From an uncultured Collinsella sp. (GTDB taxonomy: Bacteria; Actinomycetota; Coriobacteriia; Coriobacteriales; Coriobacteriaceae), in NCBI GenBank assembly GCA_902490245.1, contig CABUDB010000040.1:1-10263 (forward strand): 10,263 bases of DNA, given 5' to 3'. Positions 1 through 5,421 of this stretch are shown here, one piece after another. Position 1 is the first letter of the stretch. Each line of letters starts with the position of its first letter. The notes beneath the pieces were generated by a model that made no database searches, had not been told where the DNA came from, and saw nothing but the letters and a program-made list of their open reading frames with translations. A program made the position numbers and the translations under genes.

Positions 1-41
1 CGCCTGGCGGCCGTAAACAGTCCGTATTTCACCGCAACTGC
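1..41. repeat. Half copy of a palindromic dispersed repeat, cut by the window edge
   Basis: Positions 16-41 match positions 2802-2827 at 25 of 26 bases; the only difference is G24 against C2810. The bases before it (GCCTG at 2-6, GGCCG at 9-13) resemble the loop of the complete copy at 2759-2825, so the window begins inside the loop and the left arm is missing. The element lies 16 bp beyond the stop codon of the minus-strand yqeC gene. A contig end inside a repeat fits an assembly break at a multi-copy sequence. The match is seen directly; the repeat's function (terminator, REP-like or mobile) is not known to me. Confidence 0.75.
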
Positions 42-56
42 GGAGGCTGGGGCCGG

Positions 57-791
57 CTATCGGAGGCTGCTGGTGACGACGGGGCGGCCGAGGGCTGCCT
101 CGAAGCGGTCAGCCATCGTGGGGTCGCTGAGCGTGTCGACTTGGTTGAGCATGACGCGTGCGGTGCTGAGCTTCAGTGCCTGCATCTCGGCATTGAGTAC
201 CTGGGCGACGCGCTCGGGCGTGGCGATGTCGGTGAGCTCGCAGCCGCAACGCTCGCAAAAGAGCTCGGGGCGGTGGACAACCTCGGCGACGGGCTTGCCC
301 AGCCCCGAGGCGCCGACGATCCAGATGACGTTGGCCGTGCCAGGGGGAATTACCGGCTCCCACGGGGCGTGCGCCTTGAGCGGGAGCCGCTTACTACCGT
401 CCGCCTCGGCCAGGACGTAGCCAAAGCGCTGTGCCAGCTCGCCGAGTGGCTCGGCGGGGGCGGAGAGCTTGCCTGTCTCCGGGTCCAAGACGCCTGCCTG
501 GCAGATGCTTCCGCGCGCAAGGCCCACGCAGGCCTCGCAGGTGCAACCGGGGACATGCGAGGCGCCCGGCTTCCAAGGCGCGGCGTCCAGGCGACGATTC
601 GATCCGTCCCACGGGACGCCGGCGACGGGGAACATGCGCGTGGTGGTGCAGAGGAGCACGCGGCCGCCAGCGCGCATGAGCTCGAGACCCAGCGTCTTCA
701 GCAACGTCGACTTGCCGCCGCTGCCGATAATCGCGGTAATGCCCGGCTCGATCCTGAGCGCCGAGGCAAGATTGCCGCTAACCGTTTCCAT
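57..791 (-). CDS. yqeC: Selenium-dependent molybdenum hydroxylase accessory protein, YqeC family
   Basis: The 244-residue protein fits the YqeC family of predicted P-loop proteins that accompany selenium-dependent molybdenum hydroxylases such as xanthine dehydrogenase. Family members are thought to help make or insert the selenium-containing cofactor, but the exact reaction is not settled. Visible features are a P-loop-like GSGGKST at residues 23-29, TTTRMF at 49-54, LAEADGSKRLPLK at 127-139, GASGLGKPV at 160-168 and NQVD at 216-219. Two cysteine clusters stand out: C83-x-C85-x2-C88 with C97, and C179-x2-C182-x-C184. The ATG start puts the P-loop at the usual distance from the N terminus; only a weak GGCGGTG purine tract precedes it. 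It is transcribed divergently from yqeB and xdhC, which belong to the same maturation pathway. Family assignment is strong; function is by association. Confidence 0.88.
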   Translation of the reverse strand: METVSGNLASALRIEPGITAIIGSGGKSTLLKTLGLELMRAGGRVLLCTTTRMFPVAGVPWDGSNRRLDAAPWKPGASHVPGCTCEACVGLARGSICQAGVLDPETGKLSAPAEPLGELAQRFGYVLAEADGSKRLPLKAHAPWEPVIPPGTANVIWIVGASGLGKPVAEVVHRPELFCERCGCELTDIATPERVAQVLNAEMQALKLSTARVMLNQVDTLSDPTMADRFEAALGRPVVTSSLR

Positions 792-804
792 CTGTTCACC
801 GCCG

Positions 805-810
805 TATAAT
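805..810 (+). promoter_or_regulatory. Possible -10 element in the yqeC/yqeB divergent spacer
   Basis: A perfect TATAAT lies in an AT-rich block (804-831) between the divergent genes. A plus-strand transcript from here would start near 817 and carry the hairpin at 832-861 in its leader before yqeB. No good -35 hexamer is found 16-18 bp upstream. The same block read on the minus strand gives TATTAT (811-806), which could serve yqeC but would leave only a very short leader. One or both promoters probably lie in this 102-bp spacer; which bases are used is uncertain. Confidence 0.35.
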
Positions 811-831
811 ACTGTGATAATAAATAATCAT

Positions 832-861
832 CAGAGTAGCGGTCGAACCGCTTTTGCTCTG
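832..861 (+). promoter_or_regulatory. Two-part inverted repeat upstream of yqeB (attenuator or operator)
   Basis: CAGAG (832-836) pairs with CTCTG (857-861), and AGCGGT (838-843) pairs with ACCGCT (847-852) around a 3-base loop. All 11 pairs are Watson-Crick, with a small internal loop. TTTT (852-855) directly follows the inner stem, so on the plus strand it resembles a very short intrinsic terminator in the yqeB leader. As double-stranded DNA it could equally be an operator for a regulator controlling both divergent units. The pairing is seen directly; the role is inferred. Confidence 0.45.
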
Positions 862-893
862 CTCAAACCGTAGCACAGGGAGGTGCCCCGGGA

Positions 894-1688
894 ATGCTCG
901 TTTATGTTCGCGGCGCCGGCGATATCGCCACGGGTGTCGCTGCCCGTTTGGTGCGCGCCGGCGTGTCGGTCGTCATGGCCGATATTGCGGTCCCCACGTG
1001 CATCCGTCGCACAATCAGTTTTTGCGAGGCCATTCGCTTGGGCGAGGTCGAGGTCGAGGGCATTCGCGCCCGCTTGGCGCAGACGTCGGCCGAGGCGCTT
1101 GAGATTACCGAGGCGGGGGATGTCGCCGTGGTGGTGGACCCCCAGGCCAAGATGCTCGACGAACTGAAGCCCGCGGCTGTGGTCGACGCGATTCTGGCCA
1201 AGCGCAACCTGGGTACCACGCGCGACATGGCACCTGCCGTTATTGCCGTGGGACCGGGCTTTACCGCGCCGGCTGACTGCGACGCCGTGGTCGAGACCAT
1301 GCGCGGGCATTTTTTGGGCCGTGTCATTACCCAAGGTTCGCCCCGGCCCAACACGGGCGTGCCGGGCATTATCGCCGGCTATGGCAGGGAGCGCGTTATC
1401 CACAGCCCCGCCGCCGGCGTGTTCCGGTCCGACCGTGCAATCGGCGACATCGTGAGCGTCGGAGATGTGATTGGCTACGCGGGCGATACGCCCATGTGCA
1501 CGCAGATCGATGGCTGTCTGCGCGGGCTTTTGGCGAACGGCGTGCAGGTGACTGAGGGCTTTAAATGCGCCGATGTCGATCCGCGCGGCGATGCCAGCTA
1601 TATCAACTACATTTCGGACAAGGCGACGTCGGTCGGCGGCGGCGTGCTCGAGGCACTCGCTATGCTCACCGATATCTTTAGAGGATAG
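894..1688 (+). CDS. yqeB: Selenium-dependent molybdenum cofactor biosynthesis protein, YqeB (EF2563) family
   Basis: The 264-residue protein belongs to the YqeB/EF2563 family, found with selenium-dependent molybdenum hydroxylases (xanthine or purine hydroxylases) and with selD. It is thought to act in the cytoplasm in maturing the labile selenium-molybdenum centre; the reaction is not established. The N terminus has a nucleotide-binding-like turn, RGAGDIATG at 6-14, followed by IRRTISF at 37-43. Other family blocks are TGVPGIIAGYG at 154-164, IGDIVSVGDVIGY at 183-195, RGLLANGVQVTEG at 210-222 and DVDPRGDASY at 227-236. The ATG has a clear Shine-Dalgarno sequence (AGGGAGGTG, 877-885) 8 bp upstream. 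The xdhC-family gene starts 9 bp after the stop, so the two form an operon, with yqeC divergent. Confidence 0.9.
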   Translation: MLVYVRGAGDIATGVAARLVRAGVSVVMADIAVPTCIRRTISFCEAIRLGEVEVEGIRARLAQTSAEALEITEAGDVAVVVDPQAKMLDELKPAAVVDAILAKRNLGTTRDMAPAVIAVGPGFTAPADCDAVVETMRGHFLGRVITQGSPRPNTGVPGIIAGYGRERVIHSPAAGVFRSDRAIGDIVSVGDVIGYAGDTPMCTQIDGCLRGLLANGVQVTEGFKCADVDPRGDASYINYISDKATSVGGGVLEALAMLTDIFRG

Positions 1689-1697
1689 AAGGCGGCA

Positions 1698-2741
1698 ATG
1701 GAAAAGCTCGATGTTGTGAATGCGGCACTTGTCGCCCTGCGTGCTGGCGAGACGTGCGAGCTCGTGGTCGTGGCCGGCACGGCAGGGTCGTCACCGCGCG
1801 GCGTGGGCGCCTGGATGGCCGTCTTTGCCGATGGCAGCCAAGCGGGTACCATCGGCGGCGGTAAGATCGAGCTCTTTGCGCTGGATGAGGCGCGCGAACT
1901 CTTGAGCGCGGGACAGTCGCGTCTGGTTCGCTACACCATGGGCGGCGAGAACTCCGATACCGGCATGATCTGCGGCGGGGCCATCTGCCTGTGCTACCTG
2001 CACCTGGATATATCGCAGGTGCCGTTGTTCCAGTCGGTTGCCGACGTCTTGGCGTATCGACGCATCGGCGACTTCGTCATCGACTTTGAGCCGTTTATCG
2101 CGAGCGCGCTCGAGGGCGATGTGGCCGAGTACCATGGCGAGGAATCGCGCCGCACCATTGCGGGCTGCCCCGGGCTTTCGCTGGTGGAGGAGGGGAGTAA
2201 GGTCACCTACACCAACGCTGCCTCCGAGATCCCCCCGGCGCACATCGAGACGCTCTGCCCCGAGGGCCTGACCTACATCTTTGGCTGCGGGCACGTGGGC
2301 GCCGCGACGGCGCGCGTGCTCACGGCGGCGGGCTTTGCTGTTGTGGCGTGCGATGACCGCCCCGGCACGCTGACGCTCGAATGGGTGCCCGGTGTCTACG
2401 ATCGTCGCCTGGTCGATTACAAGAGCCTGAGCGGGCTGTGTCCCATCGGCCCGCGCGACTTGGTGGTCGTGGCCACGGCAGGCCACAAGTCCGATATCGA
2501 CGTGGTGATCCAAGCCATGCGTGCCAAACCCGCCTATCTGGGCTGCTTGGGCTCGCGTCGCAAGACGGCCTTTGTGCGCGCCCGCCTGGAGCAGGAGGGC
2601 TTTACGCAGGACCAGATCGACGAGCTGCACCTGCCGATCGGAGTCGCCATCGAGGCAGAGGATCCCGAGGAGATTGCCATCTCCATCGCCGCCGAGATGA
2701 TCCACCTGCGCCGCACCAAGCTCGTCCCCCGCAAGCGCTAA
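1698..2741 (+). CDS. xdhC: XdhC/CoxI family molybdenum hydroxylase maturation factor
   Basis: The 347-residue cytoplasmic protein has the two-part layout of XdhC/CoxI proteins. In characterised systems XdhC binds molybdenum cofactor, protects it during sulfuration and delivers it to xanthine dehydrogenase. The N-terminal XdhC_CoxI part shows GTAGSSPRG (27-35), GTIGGGKIE (50-58) and DTGMICGG (87-94). The C-terminal Rossmann part shows FGCGHVGAA (195-203), CDDRPG (218-223), LGCLGSRRK (281-289) and LPIGVAIEAEDPEEIA (312-327). The length fits a full two-domain protein. Its pairing with yqeB and yqeC suggests it serves a selenium-dependent hydroxylase, perhaps for purine degradation; this is inferred, since no hydroxylase gene lies in the window. 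The ATG is preceded by AAGGCGG (1689-1695), a modest ribosome binding site close to the start. Both domains are intact. Confidence 0.92.
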   Translation: MEKLDVVNAALVALRAGETCELVVVAGTAGSSPRGVGAWMAVFADGSQAGTIGGGKIELFALDEARELLSAGQSRLVRYTMGGENSDTGMICGGAICLCYLHLDISQVPLFQSVADVLAYRRIGDFVIDFEPFIASALEGDVAEYHGEESRRTIAGCPGLSLVEEGSKVTYTNAASEIPPAHIETLCPEGLTYIFGCGHVGAATARVLTAAGFAVVACDDRPGTLTLEWVPGVYDRRLVDYKSLSGLCPIGPRDLVVVATAGHKSDIDVVIQAMRAKPAYLGCLGSRRKTAFVRARLEQEGFTQDQIDELHLPIGVAIEAEDPEEIAISIAAEMIHLRRTKLVPRKR

Positions 2742-2748
2742 TCGCATC

Positions 2749-2835
2749 CCCACCAATAAGTTGCGGTGAAATACGGATTGTTTAAGCCTGTTAGGCCGCT
2801 CAACAGTCCCTATTTCACCGCAACTGCTTGTTGGG
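2749..2835. repeat. Complete copy of a palindromic repeat, about 24-34 bp arms, after xdhC
   Basis: The core arms are 2759-2782 and 2802-2825. Their 24 positions give 22 Watson-Crick pairs, one G-T pair and one C-C mismatch. Pairing continues outward with mismatches to 2749 and 2835 (7 of 10 further positions). Inside the loop, GCCT (2786-2789) pairs with AGGC (2793-2796). The right arm matches the half copy at 16-41 with one difference. It starts 7 bp after the xdhC stop. The hairpin would be very stable in RNA, but no T-run follows on either strand, so it is not a standard intrinsic terminator. A REP-like or small non-autonomous repeat that protects or ends transcripts is plausible. No transposase is visible. 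Confidence 0.8.
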
Positions 2836-2886
2836 ACCCATTTGTGCGGGGGAGTTGTGGAGTTGTGCAGGCAGACGAGGTTTTTC

Positions 2887-2915
2887 TGGAAATACGCTCC
2901 CGATGCGCGTATAGT
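2887..2915 (+). promoter_or_regulatory. Likely sigma-70-type promoter for the rplE operon
   Basis: TGGAAA (2887-2892; 4 of 6 against TTGACA) and TATAGT (2910-2915; 5 of 6 against TATAAT) are separated by exactly 17 bp. Transcription would start near 2922, giving a leader of about 130 nt before rplE. A T-rich stretch (2881-2885) precedes the -35 box. The site lies after the repeat element and is the best promoter candidate I found in the 311-bp gap between xdhC and rplE, where a promoter is needed because rplE has no ribosomal-protein gene upstream. Confidence 0.55.
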
Positions 2916-2932
2916 ACCGATTGTTTTGTCGG

Positions 2933-3027
2933 CTCCTGCTGCGTCGAGTCCAAACCGCGAAATGCCATGAGCGGCGCGGATGCAGCCAGGAGGCACGAGG
3001 ACAACCCATCGTGGCCACGCCCCGTGC
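2933..3027 (+). promoter_or_regulatory. Structured 5' leader of the rplE operon, class unknown
   Basis: The first element is a long stem. CTCCTG (2933-2938) pairs with CAGGAG (2987-2992), then CTGCGTC (2939-2945) pairs with GATGCAG (2979-2985), with one G-U pair and a single bulged C. Inside it CCGCG (2955-2959) can pair with CGCGG (2975-2979), leaving a purine-rich bulge near 2946-2954. The second element (2993-3027) has four alternating segments, CACG, CGTG, CACG and CGTG, that allow two exclusive folds. Ribosomal-protein operons are often controlled by a product binding such a leader, but I cannot match this one to a known class. It ends about 13 nt before the rplE Shine-Dalgarno sequence. 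Confidence 0.5.
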
Positions 3028-3052
3028 TTAAAACCCCAAGAAGGAGTGAACA

Positions 3053-3610
3053 ATGGCAGAAGAGAAGTATGTGCCGCGTCTGAAGACCAAGTACAACAAC
3101 GAGGTCAAGCAGCAGCTTCAGGACAAGTTCCAGTACGAGAACGTCATGATGATCCCCAAGTTTGAGAAGATCGTCGTGAACATGGGTGTCGGCGAGGCCG
3201 CTACCGATTCCAAGGCCATCGACGGTGCCGTGCGCGACCTGCGCGCCATCACCGGCCAGCAGCCGATGATCACCCGTGCCCGCAAGTCCATCGCTACCTT
3301 CCGCCTGCGCGCTGGTATGCCGATCGGCTGCAAGGTTACCCTGCGTGGCGACCGTATGTGGGAGTTCTTCGATCGTCTGACCTCCGTCGCGATCCCCCGT
3401 ATCCGCGACTTCCGCGGCATCTCCGCCAAGAGCTTCGACGGCCGTGGTAACTTCTCCATGGGCGTCACCGAGCAGCTCATCTTCCCCGAGATCGACTTCG
3501 ACTCCGTCGATCACCAGCGTGGTATGGACATCACTTTCGTGACCACCGCCAACACCGATGAGGAGGCCAAGGCCCTTCTGGACGCCTTCGGTTTCCCGTT
3601 CAAGAAATAG
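3053..3610 (+). CDS. rplE: 50S ribosomal protein L5
   Basis: L5 binds 5S rRNA in the central protuberance of the large subunit and contacts S13 and tRNA across the subunit interface. The 185-residue protein carries the L5 signature [11 protein letters not shown] at 39-49, then the conserved blocks IPRIRDFRG (114-122) and [12 protein letters not shown] (130-141). It is slightly longer than the usual 179-180 residues because of a few extra N-terminal residues. The ATG has AAGGAG (3041-3046) 6 bp upstream. In most bacteria rplX lies directly before rplE; here the upstream neighbour is an xdhC-family gene 311 bp away, and rplE appears to start its own transcript. The protein itself shows no damage. 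Confidence 0.98.
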   Translation: MAEEKYVPRLKTKYNNEVKQQLQDKFQYENVMMIPKFEKIVVNMGVGEAATDSKAIDGAVRDLRAITGQQPMITRARKSIATFRLRAGMPIGCKVTLRGDRMWEFFDRLTSVAIPRIRDFRGISAKSFDGRGNFSMGVTEQLIFPEIDFDSVDHQRGMDITFVTTANTDEEAKALLDAFGFPFKK

Positions 3611-3625
3611 GTTCACCTGCCCTAT

Positions 3626-3655
3626 AAGCGCCGTTCCCACAAGGGGGCGGCGCTT
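3626..3655 (+). other. Strong hairpin between rplE and rpsZ
   Basis: AAGCGCCGTTCCC (3626-3638) pairs with GGGGGCGGCGCTT (3643-3655) around the loop ACAA. The 13-bp stem has two G-U pairs. GGGGCGAAC follows rather than a T-run, so it is not a standard intrinsic terminator. In the 79-bp spacer it may slow polymerase, mark an RNA-processing point, stabilise the 3' end of rplE mRNA or bind a regulatory ribosomal protein. The structure is clear from the sequence; the role is unknown. Confidence 0.6.
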
Positions 3656-3689
3656 GGGGCGAACAATACTCTATGTGAGGAGGATATAA

Positions 3690-3875
3690 GTGGCTAAGAC
3701 ATCGATGATCGTCAAGTGCAATCGCAAGCAGAAGTTCTCTACTCGTGAGTACACGCGCTGCCAGCGCTGCGGCCGTCCGCACTCTGTGTACCGCAAGTTC
3801 GGCCTGTGCCGTGTCTGCTTCCGCGAGCTTGCACTCAAGGGCGAGCTTCCCGGCGTTAAGAAGGCCAGCTGGTAA
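3690..3875 (+). CDS. rpsZ: 30S ribosomal protein S14, zinc-binding type (type Z)
   Basis: This is the short, 61-residue zinc form of S14 (also called rpsN type Z), a protein of the head of the 30S subunit. The zinc ribbon ligands are C24-x2-C27 and C40-x2-C43, and the C terminus GVKKASW is typical. Being the zinc-containing (C+) form, it may have a zinc-free paralogue elsewhere for zinc limitation, but none is visible here. The start is GTG, supported by GAGGAGG (3677-3683) 6 bp upstream and by the universal MAKTSMI-type N terminus. It follows rplE after a hairpin-containing spacer and precedes rpsH, the normal spc order. Confidence 0.97.
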   Translation: MAKTSMIVKCNRKQKFSTREYTRCQRCGRPHSVYRKFGLCRVCFRELALKGELPGVKKASW

Positions 3876-3930
3876 GTCACTACTAGCGTTTCAAGCATCA
3901 GTTTGGAACAGGGAAAACGCGCTAAAAAGG

Positions 3931-3953
3931 CTTTGCCGTTAAGGGCGGCGAAG
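3931..3953 (+). other. Possible hairpin in the rpsZ-rpsH spacer
   Basis: CTTTGCCG (3931-3938) can pair with CGGCGAAG (3946-3953), 8 bp with one G-U, around a 7-base loop. It lies in a 119-bp spacer, long for this operon. No T-run follows. S8, the product of the next gene, is the known repressor of the spc operon in Escherichia coli, so a regulatory site here is conceivable, but nothing specific identifies one. Confidence 0.3.
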
Positions 3954-3994
3954 AACCAAGAGCACGTGTTCATCAAGAACGAAGGAGAATCTGT

Positions 3995-4393
3995 ATGAAC
4001 CTTACAGACCCGATCGCAGATATGCTTACGCGCATCCGTAACGCTAACTCTGTGAACAAGGCCACGGTCTCCATGCCGAGCAGCAAGAAGCTCGTCGAGA
4101 TCGCTCGTGTTCTGCACGAGGAGGGCTACATCGAGGGCTACGATGTCGAGGACACCGTTCCCCAGAAGACTCTGCACATCACGCTTAAGTATGGTCCCAA
4201 GAAGGCTAAGGTCATCAACGGCATCCGCCGCATTTCCAAGCCGGGCCTGCGTAAGTACACCGGCGTTGCCGACATGCCCCGCGTCCGCGGTGGCCTTGGT
4301 ACCGCCATTATTTCCACCAGCCATGGCGTCATGACCGACCGCGATGCTCGCAAGCACAACGTCGGCGGCGAGATCATCGCTTACGTCTGGTAA
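3995..4393 (+). CDS. rpsH: 30S ribosomal protein S8
   Basis: S8 is a primary binder of the central domain of 16S rRNA and, in E. coli, the translational repressor of the spc operon. The 132-residue protein has the normal length. It begins [16 protein letters not shown], a typical S8 N terminus, and carries the C-terminal signature [16 protein letters not shown] (100-115), part of the rRNA-binding surface. The ATG is supported by GAAGGAG (3981-3987) 7 bp upstream. It follows rpsZ after 119 bp and precedes rplF by 33 bp. Whether this S8 autoregulates its operon cannot be told from the gene alone. Confidence 0.98.
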   Translation: MNLTDPIADMLTRIRNANSVNKATVSMPSSKKLVEIARVLHEEGYIEGYDVEDTVPQKTLHITLKYGPKKAKVINGIRRISKPGLRKYTGVADMPRVRGGLGTAIISTSHGVMTDRDARKHNVGGEIIAYVW

Positions 4394-4426
4394 TTCGCTC
4401 GGTAGGTAGAAGGAAAGGAGATCACC

Positions 4427-4963
4427 GTGTCTCGTATCGGTAATAAGCCTGTCCAGATTCCCGCCGGAGTCGAAGTGGCAGTCAACGGCAACAACGTTGT
4501 CGTCAAGGGCCCCAAGGGCCAGCTCGAGCTCGATGTTTTTGAGAAGCTCACCATCAACGTCCAGGACAACGTCCTCACCGTTTCCCGTCCCGACGACGAG
4601 CGTGAGACCCGTGCCCGCCACGGCCTCACCCGCGCCCTCATCCACAACATGGTTGTTGGCGTTTCCGAGGGCTTCGAGAAGAAGCTCGAGCTCGCCGGCG
4701 TCGGTTACCGCGTGCAGCAGAAGGGCAAGAACCTCGAGTTCTCCCTGGGCTTCTCGCACCCCGTGATCGTCGAGGCTCCCGAGGGCATCACCTTCGAGGT
4801 TCCCGACAACACCCACGTGAACGTCAAGGGTATCAACAAGCAGCAGGTCGGTCAGATCGCCGCTGAGATCCGCGGCCATCGTCCTCCCGAGCCCTACAAG
4901 GGCAAGGGTATCCACTACGTTGGCGAGCACATCCGCCGCAAGCTGGGTAAGGCCGCCAAGTAG
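4427..4963 (+). CDS. rplF: 50S ribosomal protein L6
   Basis: L6 sits near the factor-binding site and sarcin-ricin loop of the large subunit. The 178-residue protein has the usual length and two repeated alpha/beta domains. The N terminus [12 protein letters not shown] is typical, VVVKGPKG is at 24-31, GVGYR lies at 91-95 and the C-terminal signature PEPYKGKGI is at 154-162, followed by a basic tail. The start is GTG, backed by AAAGGAG (4414-4420) 6 bp upstream and by alignment with the family start. It follows rpsH closely and is separated from rplR by a 75-bp spacer holding a hairpin. Confidence 0.98.
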   Translation: MSRIGNKPVQIPAGVEVAVNGNNVVVKGPKGQLELDVFEKLTINVQDNVLTVSRPDDERETRARHGLTRALIHNMVVGVSEGFEKKLELAGVGYRVQQKGKNLEFSLGFSHPVIVEAPEGITFEVPDNTHVNVKGINKQQVGQIAAEIRGHRPPEPYKGKGIHYVGEHIRRKLGKAAK

Positions 4964-4988
4964 TCGTAACCGACTTACTCGCATAAGA

Positions 4989-5010
4989 CCAGCACCCCGT
5001 TAGGTGCTGG
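4989..5010 (+). other. Perfect 8-bp hairpin between rplF and rplR
   Basis: CCAGCACC (4989-4996) and GGTGCTGG (5003-5010) are perfect reverse complements around the 6-base loop CCGTTA. A short T-run (5022-5026) follows only 11 bases later, too far for a normal intrinsic terminator. The T-run directly precedes the rplR Shine-Dalgarno sequence. It could cause partial attenuation or guide mRNA processing inside the operon. Confidence 0.5.
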
Positions 5011-5038
5011 CAAGATCAACCTTTTTAGGAGTTTACGT

Positions 5039-5407
5039 ATGAACAAGCATAAGGCGAAGCTGGAAGGCCTCAAGCGTCGTCAGCGTCGTGTTCGCGGCAA
5101 GGTCTCGGGTACTGCCGAGCGTCCGCGTCTTCGCGTGACCCGTACTAACGCCAACATCTATGCCCAGATCATCGACGACAGCAAGGGCTCCAGCCTGACG
5201 CTCGTCTCTGCCTCGACCCTCGAGGCCGAGTTCAAGGGCACCCACACCTCGAACAAGGAGGCTGCGGAGAAGGTCGGTCAGCTCGTTGGCAAGCGCGCCA
5301 TCGAGGCCGGCATCACCAAGGTCGCCTTCGATCGCGGTGGCCGTATCTACCATGGCCGCGTCAAGGCCCTCGCCGACGGTGCTCGTGCCGCCGGTCTCGA
5401 GTTCTAG
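5039..5407 (+). CDS. rplR: 50S ribosomal protein L18
   Basis: L18 binds 5S rRNA together with L5 and helps place it in the large subunit. The 122-residue protein has a basic N-terminal tail (residues 2-24 rich in Lys and Arg), the RPRLRV block at 28-33 and the C-terminal [12 protein letters not shown] (98-109) followed by [13 protein letters not shown] (110-122), all characteristic of bacterial L18. The ATG has TAGGAG (5026-5031) 7 bp upstream. The stop codon lies inside the Shine-Dalgarno sequence of rpsE, so the two are probably translationally coupled. Confidence 0.98.
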   Translation: MNKHKAKLEGLKRRQRRVRGKVSGTAERPRLRVTRTNANIYAQIIDDSKGSSLTLVSASTLEAEFKGTHTSNKEAAEKVGQLVGKRAIEAGITKVAFDRGGRIYHGRVKALADGARAAGLEF

Positions 5408-5421
5408 GAGGTATGTAGCAC

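Noticed and set aside
141..809. Plus-strand open frame of 222 codons opposite yqeC
   Set aside because: yqeC on the other strand has clear family motifs; this frame has none and ends in the divergent promoter region.
2759..2825. A standard intrinsic terminator or integron attC site after xdhC
   Set aside because: No T-run follows on either strand, and no integrase or attC core sites were seen; described instead as a palindromic repeat.
2851..2866. Tandem 8-bp repeat GGAGTTGT x2
   Set aside because: Only two units, with no pairing or known site; probably chance or slippage.
3010..3019. Perfect palindrome CGTGGCCACG as a protein-binding operator
   Set aside because: Ten bases of GC-rich palindrome are not rare here, and it is better treated as part of the alternating segments in the rplE leader.
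1791..3053. Long open frame of 420 codons on the minus strand opposite xdhC and the rplE leader
   Set aside because: It mirrors the codon phase of the GC-rich xdhC gene, has no recognisable domain, and runs through the palindromic repeat and promoter region.
3671..4984. Long open frame of 437 codons on the minus strand opposite rpsZ, rpsH and rplF
   Set aside because: It spans three certain ribosomal-protein genes and their spacers; the leucine- and aspartate-rich composition is what results from reading biased GC-rich codons backwards.
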